From contig MNCI01030493.1 in NCBI GenBank assembly GCA_015680685.1, forward strand, positions 12,816 to 70,225: a DNA stretch of 57,410 nt, written 5' to 3'. Of this stretch, positions 33,240 through 44,475 are shown one piece after another. Under the pieces are notes generated by a model. It saw only the letters and a list, made by a program, of their open reading frames with translations. It searched no databases and was not told the origin of the DNA. Source of the stretch: Gnetum montanum. Taxonomy: Eukaryota > Streptophyta > Gnetopsida > Gnetales > Gnetaceae. The position numbers and the translations under genes were made by a program. The first letter of the stretch is position 1; every line of letters starts with the position of its first letter.

Positions 33240-34501
33240 ATTGACCTCTTAAAGAATCCTCCAGAGAATTGTTTTTTCATGGTCCTAAGTTGCCATTTAC
33301 TTCTGATATCTTTACATTTCTACTGGAAGCCTTGGTTTCCTAGAGGACCACCCATAGGATGACCAAATTGTTGAATTGATTTAATAGTATTCTCATCTTT
33401 GATAGAACCTACGTCTGTTTTATGAGAGTGGGAGGATGTGCCATGCTTTCCTTTTCCTAGTTTACCCTTATCTAGCTTTGTTTTCTTGAAATTAAGAAAG
33501 CTACCAATAGTAGCAATAGCCTTAGTGAGTATGTTAATGCCTCATTGACATAGTTCCATCTACACCTAGGGTTGCAACCTATTTAGAAATTTGAAGAAAT
33601 AATCCTCATCTTCCATATCGGGAATTAGTAGCATAAGATCTTGGAAAGCATTAATATAATCTTCAAGCTTTCTTGAGAGTTTTAAGAACTCAAGCTTAGT
33701 TTTGGCTACCCACTCAAAGTTTCCCAAGTGGAACTATTTAATTAAAGATGCCTTGAAAATGTCTCATATGTCTATTGTTTCAGTTGCAATACCCTTCTCT
33801 TAGACACGAAGAAGATTGAGCCACCATAGCTTAGCATTTTCTATGAGATACTAAGAGGCAATGGATACCTTTTGGGCTACAATAACATCCCAAGTAAACA
33901 TATATATCTCCACATCATGGAGAAAGACATCAATTTTGGCATTGCTCCTCTCACCATCATAGGAACTTTGTTCTCTTACTTTGATTCAATCCACTACTAC
34001 GGGCTCTTCTACAAGGTGTTTTGCTAAAGAGGACTTAAGAATAGAATTTTCAATTTTTAAGTAAGATAGCTCTTAATCCACTCCAACCAGGGCAGCCTCT
34101 AATACCTTTACTCGAATAATGAGGTCATTGACCAGAGATGCTTTTTTCTGTGCCTCCTGAAAGGATCCAAAAATGTCCTTATAGAGGTTCAACATATGAT
34201 CTAGGAGGCATTCAAGGATTAAGACCTTGGCCTCTACCACTTTTACCTCATCCTTAGAGCAGAGAACCATCTTGTCTTGCAAAAACTCCATTTCTTTAAG
34301 AACATAATGGATTACATTCGCACTATTTGGCCCAGGACATGCTAAGGCCTCATCCACAACTTTAACTTGGTCCCATAGGGTATGGAACTTAGGCTCATCT
34401 TGTCCAAGTTCTGCCTTGACCTTTGGGTTGGCATGATCCTTAGCCACCACTAGGTTCACTAGGCTCCATCTTAGCAAATAGGAGAATCTTTTCAAGGCCA
34501 T
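33240..34501 (-). pseudogene. gag relic of element C
   Basis: The N-terminal part is an uninterrupted 142-codon frame (34501-34073). It is charged and helical, with likely coiled coil (KVVDEALACPG, EVKVVEAKVLILECLL, IIRVKVLEAALVGVD). A stop ends it, but the frame continues as ELSYLKIENSILKSSL and then the capsid-like region (FLHDVEIYMFTWDV; AKLWWLNLL near 33820). A zinc knuckle is hinted at by IQCFLCYGNQLVRNF (about 33225-33270), where the conserved His and last Cys are gone. Gag would coat the element RNA. The start ATG at 34501 lies about 155 bases from the primer site, a normal distance. Confidence 0.65.
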
Positions 34502-34508
34502 CCAAAAA

Positions 34509-34609
34509 GAAGTGGCTAGTAAAAGTTGAAAATGGAAACCTTACAAACCACAAACCCNGAGAAGTGGCTAGTAAAAGTTGAAAATGGAAACCTTACAAAC
34601 CACAAACCC
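34509..34609. other. Assembly duplication around a single N (1)
   Basis: 34509-34557 and 34561-34609 are the same 49 bases on either side of one N at 34558. This looks like two overlapping contig ends joined without merging, not a biological repeat. Confidence 0.9.
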
Positions 34610-34656
34610 TTTCTAACCCTTTATCAAGTGAGTTTCATTATAAAACAAAATGTGAG

Positions 34657-34668
34657 GCTCTAATACCA
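34657..34668 (-). other. Primer binding site of element C (initiator-Met tRNA type)
   Basis: The minus strand reads TGGTATTAGAGC, one base different from the plant initiator-Met primer site TGGTATCAGAGC. It lies two bases from the LTR start at 34671. Confidence 0.85.
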
Positions 34669-34735
34669 TTTGTAACAATATTGCTCCTAACACATTGTCT
34701 AACACCCCAAGAGTCCCTCAAAGGAAATTTAGATT

Positions 34736-35268
34736 NNNNNNNNNNNNNNNNNNNNNNNNNNNNNNNNNNNNNNNNNNNNNNNNNNNNNNNNNNNNNNNNN
34801 NNNNNNNNNNNNNNNNNNNNNNNNNNNNNNNNNNNNNNNNNNNNNNNNNNNNNNNNNNNNNNNNNNNNNNNNNNNNNNNNNNNNNNNNNNNNNNNNNNNN
34901 NNNNNNNNNNNNNNNNNNNNNNNNNNNNNNNNNNNNNNNNNNNNNNNNNNNNNNNNNNNNNNNNNNNNNNNNNNNNNNNNNNNNNNNNNNNNNNNNNNNN
35001 NNNNNNNNNNNNNNNNNNNNNNNNNNNNNNNNNNNNNNNNNNNNNNNNNNNNNNNNNNNNNNNNNNNNNNNNNNNNNNNNNNNNNNNNNNNNNNNNNNNN
35101 NNNNNNNNNNNNNNNNNNNNNNNNNNNNNNNNNNNNNNNNNNNNNNNNNNNNNNNNNNNNNNNNNNNNNNNNNNNNNNNNNNNNNNNNNNNNNNNNNNNN
35201 NNNNNNNNNNNNNNNNNNNNNNNNNNNNNNNNNNNNNNNNNNNNNNNNNNNNNNNNNNNNNNNNNNNN
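34736..35268. other. Assembly gap of 533 N
   Basis: The gap hides the rest of the 5' LTR of element C and roughly the first 510 bases of the 5' LTR of element D, judging by where the D fragment aligns in the B LTR. The junction between the two elements is unseen. Confidence 0.95.
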
Positions 35269-35645
35269 CTTAACGTTTGGTAACCTAGTAGCATTATACA
35301 TGTTTAGGATGTGTATGGCAAGTGGGAATAGATGCTTATGTTAGGATTAGTTAAGTGTTAGCTAGTTATTAGATTAATTTAGTAATTAAATACCTTTATT
35401 CATTATTCTTTATTCTTAGGCGACTTAGAATAATAAAAGATAAAAATGATAAAAATTATATGCCTCATTATACTTAACCATGTCCTTGCACTCATAAGTG
35501 TAACTGGGAAGACAATGACTACAATAATTGATTCCCTCTTAGACTAATGTACATAGAAACCTAGAAGTCCTTGAACTTCGATTGGATCATGTGTAAACAC
35601 TTCTGATTTGTATGGTTGGGCATAGAATCTACTCACTACTCATCG
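35269..35645 (+). repeat. 5' LTR fragment of element D
   Basis: Starts at the gap with CTTAACGTTTGGTAACCTAG, matching B's LTR from about 11887. It ends CTCATCG where the intact end would be CTCATCA. Confidence 0.85.
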
Positions 35646-35646
35646 T

Positions 35647-35664
35647 TGGTGTGGTTGCCAGGGA
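35647..35664 (+). other. Primer binding site of element D (tRNA-Asp type)
   Basis: TGGTGTGGTTGCCAGGGA matches the tRNA-Asp-complementary consensus at 14 of 18 positions, the best of the copies in this window. Confidence 0.75.
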
Positions 35665-35801
35665 TTTTTAGTAAGCTTTGTGTGCTTCTAGGACTTAGAG
35701 AAAATCATTTACATCATTAGATTGAACCTTAAAGTTGCAATCATTCTAACACTAACAACAATTGTAAAAAAGCACATTGTTAATTTTCTTTTGATTTGAA
35801 A

Positions 35802-38800
35802 ATGTCTTCTTCTCACGAGCACGATGGATCAAAACCATAGTTCCTCAAGAATGCAAAGTGGTATTTACTCATCCAAATGAGTTGTGCCTAATTTTAGCTT
35901 CATTCTATATCAAGATGAATAGCTGCAGTGGAGAGACATGGAGGGCAATGTTATGTTGCCATCCAACTAATTAGTTTTTGGGATGCTACTCCAAACTCTT
36001 AAGAGGTTGAACATCCAAGATCTCAATGATGAATATGTTGTGTAAGAACATGCATATTGAGACTATCATCCCATTGAAACACAATAGAAAAGGGATTAGC
36101 AATAGGAGAAACACTATGAAGCTATGAAGGGGAAATGGTTTAATATCCCCTTATTCCTAGTGAATCAAAAAGATGATGAGGATCTTCTCTCTGAGGATTC
36201 TTAGCACATAGACTCTCCTCCCCTTGACTTATGTGAAGGGGTTTAAACTACAATTTACATTCCACTATAAACAATCCTAGTTCAGGCAAGAATGGATCTA
36301 ATGATCATGGGAAATCTAAAGGTGGGAGTCATAACAGGAGCAAGGATAAGCATCATGATGATGATTATGGTCATGACCATCAAAGAGGGGTTGGTAGGCA
36401 CCACAATGCTAGTCCTCCTTCCTCTTTACCTTCATCATCCTCGTCTTCCTCCTTAAGCTCTAATTAAATCCATAGAGGCCATGATTGTGAGGGAGGTGAT
36501 CGGTGGGATAGAAATGATCATGGTCATAGGGCCCACCGAGATGATCAAGATCAAAGGTATGGACATTAAAGGGAGGCCTTCCATCATGAGAGGAGGGGAA
36601 ATAGAGGGCATCATAGGAACCATGGCCATCATAGAGGACATGTCTATGATGAGCCTTTACTTACAACTTAAAACATGTTGAACATCACAAAGGCAATCAG
36701 AATTCCAACAAGGCATGTGAAAGATAGCTAAATAAAGTAGTTGGATATTAATAATATCAGGGGGATACAATTCAAATCTATAGAACCATCTACAAGCCTT
36801 TCACGATGATTATGCTATGCACAACAAAGAAAATGCATGGAAGAAACTTAAGTTGTTTACTAGGACACTCATAAAAGAAGCAAAAAGTTGGTACAACTCT
36901 TTGGAGCTAGAATCAATTCGTAGATGGAATATGATGCTTGTGATATTTAATGAAAGATATCAAAACTACTCTCAAGTGTCCAACTTGAGAAAACGGATCC
37001 AAGTTTAGCAACAAAAAACACATGAACCCTTGGATGCAACCATGGGCTAGTATTATTCTCTTTTGCATAGATTTCTTAGACATGGTTATTCTCAAAGGAA
37101 GCAGCTTCACCATATCATAGATGGGCTTTGATTAGAAACATGGAGAACTCTTGGTGTCTATGCTTAAGGGACATTGTTAGAATTAAGAGTCCATCAGATC
37201 TAAAGGCTCATTGGGTAGGTTCAAAAGAAGAAGAAGAGCTCAGAAAGAGAGAAAGTGTGGAAGTACAACCAGGATCCCTCCATCAGAAAAAGAAAATTTT
37301 AGTTTGTTGACAACAAGGAGGAGGCACCACATCAAGTGGTGCAGTGAAAAACCTTGCCGATCCAGAAATTTGTCTCCAAAATTTCAACTAAGGTAGATAA
37401 AATATGGGATTCTTTGGATGAAAAGTTCCAAATAGCTTTGAAAATTGCAAAGGAATCCAAAGAATAAAATAGTGATCATGATCGCAAGAGAAGCAAGGAA
37501 GCTAAATGTGCCCATCAAAGGGGTAAGGGCAAAGCTGCTATTGTAGAGAATGGTGTGGAGCCTGAATTAGATGATGATGGTGGATGTGACATCAACCAAT
37601 ATGAACATCTAAAGGAATGTTTCCCTGTTGTGGCATACTTGCAGAAATCAAGGATGTATGATCTAAATCCTATGGTAAGAAGGAAAGCACCCAGAAGATT
37701 GCCTTATCCTCAAGGTAACCTAAGGTAGTTCCACCAAAAAACAAGCCTATTATTCAAGTCAAGCTCCACCACAACCATTTGAGTATTATGATTAGCAGTA
37801 GCACCCACAATTGTTAGAGATGCCACCACCAAGGTAGCAAACCCTTAAAGATAGCCTGCTTCATATGGGTACTATGTTTAGCAACCCATGTCTCTGTGTG
37901 ACTCTTCTAGTCACGCCTTATTCCGACATCACTACTACCCTCTGGAGTACTACAGAGCTCATTCTTCATCTCCAAGAGGAAGTTCCCATATCCTTATCAC
38001 CATCCTCATCCTTCTACTCATGTTCATCTACACTCAACCCAATTACCACTTGCTCCTTCCATGCAGGGAGAAATTCCAACCCAGTCACAAAAACGTAATG
38101 CTACTAGGGCAATTAATGTACAATCAACTTCTTAGCTAAGTGTTTCAAAACCCAAACCCCAAGAATGATCATTTTTTTGAACCAACAATGCTACAAAGCC
38201 CTCATGGACTCATGTGGCTAAGAATCCTACTTCTTCCCCATCCTCTACATCCAATCCACTCAAGGCCCCTTTGAACCAAACACATCCCAAAGTGCATACC
38301 GTCATGCTAACCCATGTTATAACTAATTGGATCAAAGCTAGTCACCTTTCCAAGAAAGTATCTAATTTTGGAAGTTCCCTCATTTACCTTCAAATCGCTA
38401 AAAATGAGCCTTGAAAAGCTCTTTTAGATTTAGTTTTGGTGTTAACTAATTTCTCATAAAATGTGCAAAGCCTAGAACTTGCTTCTACTCAAGAAGAGTG
38501 ACATTGTTCTTGAGTTGGTAGATCAGTCCATCACTATCCCTGTGAGATTAGTGGAGGACATTATGACCACTATTTATGGGTGTTCCTATCTTACTGATTT
38601 CCTGGTGATCCATGTTGACAATTGCAAGGGGTACTTTCCAATCATCATGGGAAGGGCTTCGCTAAGTACTATTAATGCACACTTGGGAATTAGAGATCTT
38701 TCCCAAGAAATTTCCAAGGAAAATGTTTTTGGAAAGATTGAAGAGAAGAAATTTCCATGCATCGTGTACAGGGATACAAGGTGCAACTGTGTGCAGAAAG

Positions 38801-38930
38801 TATGATCTATCAAAAGCACATCAATCAAAGCATGTAGACAGTATGCAAATGAATCTAAAATTCAAAGCTACCTATACATAGCAGCCATAAAGTAGGAGGG
38901 CATCCAATGGCTGACAACTGATCTTGAAAG
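35802..38930 (+). pseudogene. gag and protease relic of element D
   Basis: ATG at 35802 opens MSSSHEHDGSKP in the frame expected from B and E. A hydrophilic Ser/His/Asp-rich segment follows (about 36280-36480), then the capsid-like region with KLKLFTRTLIKEAKSWYN (about 36845) and IRRWNMMLVIFNERY, with the Trp intact that is a stop in B. A Pro/Ser/Tyr-rich stretch spans about 37740-38280. The protease region reads HTVMLTHVITNWIKAS (38307) and ALLDLVLVL, where a frame slip has destroyed the D-S-G active site. It continues as a 108-codon open stretch 38479-38805 with LVEDIMTTIYG and FPIIMGRASLST. Many stops are TAG. Confidence 0.75.
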
Positions 38931-38943
38931 TAGCAAACTTTGT

Positions 38944-41747
38944 ATGGAATCCATTGAGAGCTTAACTAGTGCCTATGTTGTAGGGATGGATGAACTGGAG
39001 CAAGTTCATCACCAACTCTCTAATGATGAACCTAATGATAATTATTGGAAAGAGTTGGAAATCCTTGAAAATTATAAACAAGAGCACCTAGAGTTGAAAA
39101 CTCTACCTATTGGCATGGAGTATGCATTTCTAGAAAATGGAAAGTCCATGATAATTAATGCAAACCTTACTCCTAAAAAGAAAGAGAAGCTAATGAACAT
39201 GGTTAACAAATGGCCAATAGCCTTTTCTTGGTCATATCCCAAATAATTGATCCTAGGATATGCCAACATCATATCTATACTAATCTTTCCATCAAGCCAA
39301 AAGGTAGCCGCAACGATGGCTAATCCCCAAATTGAAGCAGATCGTCAAAGAGGAAATTGAACAACTCCTCAAGATAGGATTCATCTATCCAATTTTATAT
39401 AGTGAGTGGATTAGCCCACTTTTAATTGTGCCAAAGAAATGTAGGAAGTGGAGGATGTGTATTGGTTTTAGGCTGTTGAACATGGTAATCTACAAAGATC
39501 ATTTTTTGTTGTCATTTGTAGGCCAGGTGTTAGACACTATTTCTGGGTATTGTTTCTGGATGGTTATAGTGGCTATAACCAAATTTAGATCACATTGGAG
39601 GATCAACCCAAAACTACATTCACAAGTCCCTAGGGGATTTTTTTCATATCGAAAAATGTCATTTGGTCTATACAATGCGCCTACAACTTTCCAATGCCTT
39701 GTCCTTAGCATTTTTCAGTAGTAGATTGTTAGTGGGGTGCAAGTCTTCATGGATAACTTCTCCACCTATGGTACTACATTTGAGTAGGCTTTAGACCACC
39801 TTGAGAAAGTGCTTAAAAGGTATGTGGAGACTAATCTTCGACTTAATTAGCAAAAGAGCCATTTGATGGTCTAAGAGGACATTATGTTGGGGCATAGAAT
39901 TTTTCAAGCATGGATTGAGATGGACCCTAAAAATATTAGGGTTATCCAAGGAATAACCTATCAACTAGAAACCATTAAAGATGTTTGATCATTCACACTA
40001 GCTATTACCGGCAATTCATAGAGAATTTCTCTAAGATCCTTAAATTGTTGGTTGAGCTTACAAAGAAGGATGCTCTATTTGTATGGACAAAGAAATGCAA
40101 AAAGACATTCTAGCAACTCAAAGAAAAGCTTGTAGAAACTTCAATTCTATGAGCACTTAATTGGTTCCATCCATTTCATATCATGATGAATTCATCAAAC
40201 TATGCCTTGGGAGCAATGCTTACATAGTTAGATGGTTAGAAACATCCTTATTACATCCACTACACAAGCCAACGCATTGTGGGTGCATAACTCAACTACA
40301 CCACAATAGAGAAAGAGCTGATGGTAGTGATGTATGCCTTGGAGATATTCAGGCACTATGTGCTTGGATATAAGGTGTTTGTGCACATTAACCATAATGC
40401 CATTTGCTTCCTCATAAACAAGCCAATGATGAGCCCTCGTGTCACAAAATGAATGGTGATCTTGTAGGAATTCCATCTTACAATGGTAGATCAAAATAAA
40501 ACTGAGAATGTAGTCCTTAATTACTTGTATCAGTTATGATGGGATAACAAAGAGGAGGAGAGTCCACTTTCTGATCAATTTCCTAATAAACTTCTCTTTG
40601 CTGCTACAATAAATGAACAAGTGCCCAATGAAACTACATGGTATGATGGCATCCTCACTTATTTTTTCACTTAGGAGATGCCACAAGAATTAGACTGTTG
40701 AGAAAAATAATAGTTTTTTCATTAGGCCAAACACTTTATGGAGATTAATGGACATCTTTACAAGGTGTGCGCCAATGGCCTGGTTCATTGGTATGTTCCT
40801 AATGTTGATTAGCTATGCATTTTTCAAGATGCTCATGAGGATCCTTATGCAGGCCACTATGCAGGGGGATGCACGACCATTAAGATATTGATGGCAGGTT
40901 AGGGTCGTCCGTCACTTCATCCACTCTAATGAACATTGTCAACAACATGGTGGGATGACCACTCAAATGAAGGATCCTTAGTAGTGGATCCAACCACTTG
41001 AATCCTTTAACATCTAGGACATAGAATTCATGGGTCCCATCACACCCTTGTCAAATGGAAAGGCATACATAATAGTCATTATTGAATATTGTATAAAATG
41101 GGAAGAAGCAATAGTTCTCACTAACTATACATCTTTCACTCCTACATGGTTTTTATAACAAAATGTTGTAAATAGGTTTGGTGTGCCATATGCATTGATT
41201 TCTAACAATGGTACTTACTTTATAGAAATCACCTTTTGCAAGCTCATGCAATGCTTGGGGGCTAAACATAAATTAATAACATCTTACCACCCCAAAGCCA
41301 ATGGTCAAGCTAAGGTTACCAATAGGGAGATCTCAAAAATCCTAACAATAACAATTAGCAAATATAGGAAAGATTGGAGCACAAAACTCAACAATGCCCT
41401 TTGGGTCTATTACTCAACATGGAAACTCTCCATAGGTTACTCTTCCTATGAGCTAGTGTATAGAAAACTTCTAACTCTTCCTATTCAATCCAACCTTTGT
41501 ACACTTTCAACAGCTTGTGATGTTGACCTTGATCTTAGCCTAGCATAAAAAGAAAAATTGATCAACCTTAACATGCTAGATGAGAATAGTTGGTGACCCT
41601 ATCCTAGAATGAAGTGCATAAGACATTCAACACAAAATATCATTACCTTATAGGAAAGTAAAATTTCAACCTGGAGTGAAGGTCATCTACTTGAACCCCA
41701 CACATGTGCCACAATGAACAAAGTTCCAAACATTGTGGAAAGGGCCT
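38944..41747 (+). pseudogene. pol relic of element D, 5' block (RT, RNase H, integrase)
   Basis: The lead-in to RT is open for 100 codons (38944-39246: EHLELKTLPIGMEYAFLE, NMVNKWPIAFSWSYPK). The RT core follows (LLKIGFIYPILYSEW, KWRMCIGFRLLNM). Its catalytic box reads FMDNF with the second Asp as Asn (AAC 39755-39757). RNase H (about 40040-40420) is badly broken. In integrase all three acidic positions are replaced: Glu at 41024-41026, Asn at 41204-41206 and Lys at 41312-41314. The core C-terminal part is open for 121 codons (41183-41548). The block stops where element E inserted and resumes at 51824. Three consecutive codons that read CAG, CAG, CAA in E are CAG, TAG, TAG here (39716-39724). 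Confidence 0.85.
41743..41747 (+). repeat. Left target-site duplication of element E (GGCCT)
   Basis: GGCCT precedes the TGATGAATGG LTR start. The uninterrupted sequence in element B (GGGCCTTATATC, about 6206-6217) confirms the pre-insertion site. Confidence 0.9.
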
Positions 41748-42556
41748 TGATGAATGGTGAGGTACCCCTACGCCCAACCATATGAATAGGAGCATTCACG
41801 CATGATCTGGTTGAACTCCAAGGATTAAGTGCTTATGCGCTTACATAGAACAAGGATGAGTTATGCAATCGTTATCTTCCCAAGCTTACTTGTAAGACAC
41901 AATTATATGGTCAAGTAAACTCGAGGTATGTGATTTTTATTATTTTATGTTTTATGTTCTTGATGCTTAAAAGAGAGAAATGAAGTAAATTAATAACTAA
42001 ATTGATTTAACTAATTAACTATTCTCTAACTAATCCTAACACCAGCATCCGTTCCCACTCTCCGAACACATCTTGAACTAGTATAACACTACTAGGATTA
42101 CCAAATGCTAGTCGTTATTAGGTTACCAAGTGTTCCATGTATGCTCGAAGTGGTCGTGCTGAGTGTGTTAACTCATTAATAATTAACAATCCAATAGAAA
42201 TAACATTTATTAACTAATCAAATAACAATGAATAACATGAAATGCAATAATTAAGCTATTCTGAATGTTGCAAGGTTTATCACAAAGTTCGTCTTTATTT
42301 CCAAACACAAGGTGTGCTCAAGTACACAATGCTCGAATAAAGATCCATTCACTTTATGACTCCTACTGCAGGCACTCAAAAATAATTCTAACTCTAGAAT
42401 AGAAAAACTATAAGAGTTCGGCTAAGGAACTAAAAACTAATGTGAAACCAAGTGCCCCTATCTCTTATTTATAGGTAATGAGACAAGTTCCAACATTGCA
42501 TGTCTGATATTACTTCGGCATCTTCAATATTGCATATCCGATATTGGGACTCATCA
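41748..42556 (-). repeat. 3' LTR of element E
   Basis: Begins TGATGAATGGTGAGG and ends GGGACTCATCA. On the minus strand a TATAAATA box lies at plus-strand 42466-42473. At 809 bp it is about 40 bases shorter than the other LTR, because it has fewer CCGATAT-type U3 repeats (42490-42550). Confidence 0.95.
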
Positions 42557-42567
42557 TACCCCCACGA
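42557..42567 (-). other. Polypurine tract of element E
   Basis: The minus strand reads TCGTGGGGGTA directly before the LTR start TGATGAGT. The preceding block CAAGTTTTCATTCAG matches the corresponding position in B (11350-11365). Confidence 0.7.
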
Positions 42568-44475
42568 CTGAATGAAAACTTGTCCTTGAGTTCCTTACAA
42601 AATATTGGAAAGGTATGGGATTATTGACTGAACGACAACTAACGGTGACATGGAATGACAGACTCAAAATGCCTAGTGAATGGATCGATAAACATATTAT
42701 AACATTGGTGTTCATAACCATTGTGGTGAACACTATACATAGATGACATCCAGATGCTCATTTGACAGCTTGAAGGGAGGGAGAGAGAAAAGAAATTGAG
42801 GTGTGTTGCTACCGATGTCAAAATTGTGCACACTATTGTTCATCCATGGCCACATGATCAAGCTTGTTCCCTGCGTAAATGCTTTTACTCCAGTCCATCC
42901 TGAGTGCTCCCTTCTATCCCAGTCCATTGTTCATGTGATTGCCATCTGCACACACAACACAATCACGAATTAGCAAGGCTAGATAAGATATAATGTAATT
43001 GATACCTTGCCTTGAAATGAAGAACATTGGCTAGGTTGTGGGTATGGCAGATACTGGGTTAGAGGTTTGTAACTGATAGCTATCGAAGGTGTAGAGGTAA
43101 GAGAAGTAATGGAATGGAAAAATTTACAATTGGAACCCCCACAACTAAGAGCGAACCTCCGGTAGCAATAAGATGGAAAACAAAAGAACAAGGAAGATTA
43201 GAGAAATAATGGTGAAGCCAATAAAAATGTATAGAAGGGTAGATAAAAATGGATGTCATAGATGGGGTGAAACAAGAAATAGTTGATTGCAAGAAATTTT
43301 TAAGGGAAAGAACTTAATAATTGCATCAAAAAGGAATGCTAGCGGGTCCTTCCCAAAGTAGGCTCATGCCCTTTATGCCCTAACAAACCCACTAACCAAA
43401 GAGTCCATAGGCTCTAGGAATGACAGATGGACACAATAATTAAGAATTCACCCATAAGAATTTACCAAAGAATAATAATGCATCAACCAAGATATAGACT
43501 AATCATAAAATTGGCAATGAGGTAGAATACGGGAAGCAATATGAAAAGAGAAGGGAGAATGGAATGGAATCCCAAAATCAAGGTTGTGTAAAGTCCCTTG
43601 TGTATTATGTGGTTAAGGTGACTTAATAAAATTTAGTCCAAATCTAGATTTAAACCAACCACATCCAGTGACCTCGCATCAACATTCTTGACCAACCCAT
43701 CCTCTTGAAGCAACAAGAATGCTTCCACAAAGCCACCACCATTCCAACAAGAAAGGGATAGAGAAGTAGGAAGTGAGAAAGGGCCTTAGTTAGAGGGAAT
43801 CTTCAGGCATTGGTAACATGTCTTTCTAGTGCCATAACCAGTGCTTGTAGCCCATGTTCCTTTATTATGTCTAAAGGGTGTGCTTTTAATTCCCACCAAT
43901 TTTATTTATTTATTTATTTATTGCGTGAGAACCATACCATGCAAAGACTTATTTGATTCATTTAACTTCCTGATATTAGTTGACAATGAAATGGCAAGAA
44001 ACCTATGAAAAACATCCAAGTACCCAAGAAAATAGTTAGCACAAATGCATTGAATCCCCTTGAGGTCACACCCTTTTCAATTCATTTAAATCTTTCCTTG
44101 ATTTGAAGAATATCAAGCCACCAATTCATTAATAGGTTTTCTTAGAAAAAGGGAAAGGACAGTTCCAAAACCAAGGGAGACCATAGAGTTGAATGAATGA
44201 ATGGATGATGTAGACTCATTGCCTATTTTATCAAAAGAAACCATATCCTATCATTAACATCGAAGGTCAAAGGTAAAAACCAAACATTAGCAAGCAACAC
44301 TATTATAGTATAATCAACCATCATGAGCACTTATTATATGACGAGTGAGAGTAAATTAAACAAAATGTAATAGAAAAAGAAATACTAAAAATGTTAACAA
44401 TGGTGTAAAAAAAAACAAATAAACATGAAAACTGTGTAAGACAAAAAAGACAAAAAACTGAGGGCTTAGAATGAC
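42568..44475 (-). other. 3' non-coding region of element E, lacking ORF3
   Basis: Minus-strand sequence from 44475 down to about 43250 aligns with the B/D spacer (for example GGGCTACAAGCACTGGTTATG near 43850). From about 43250 to 42650 it no longer matches. This part has more GC, a possible GT-AG pair (plus-strand about 43001 to 42945) and a 64-codon open frame (42927-42733) of unknown nature. It then rejoins B's pre-polypurine block near 42620. The ORF3 cassette is absent. Confidence 0.65.

Larger units (their letters stand above)
30278..34735 (-). mobile_element. Ty3/gypsy element C (initiator-Met primer type)
   Basis: On the minus strand the order is LTR start (34735 to 34671, the rest in the gap), primer site, gag, protease, RT, RNase H, integrase N-terminal half and a 3' LTR piece. 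The LTR match is shown by CACCTCAAGAGTTGCTCAAAG (30312) against CACCCCAAGAGTCCCTCAAAG (34703). The integrase stops before its second catalytic Asp and is followed at once by LTR sequence, so the end of pol is deleted. The primer type and pol sequence set it apart from the Athila/Tat-like copies. Confidence 0.8.

Noticed and set aside
34638-35301. Four long open frames spanning 34638-35301 on both strands
   Set aside because: They consist of the 533-base N gap. N codons simply contain no stops.
42979-43292. Two 70-codon minus-strand frames in the 3' region of E as genes
   Set aside because: They overlap each other in different frames, have no motif, and part of the interval aligns with non-coding spacer of B and D.
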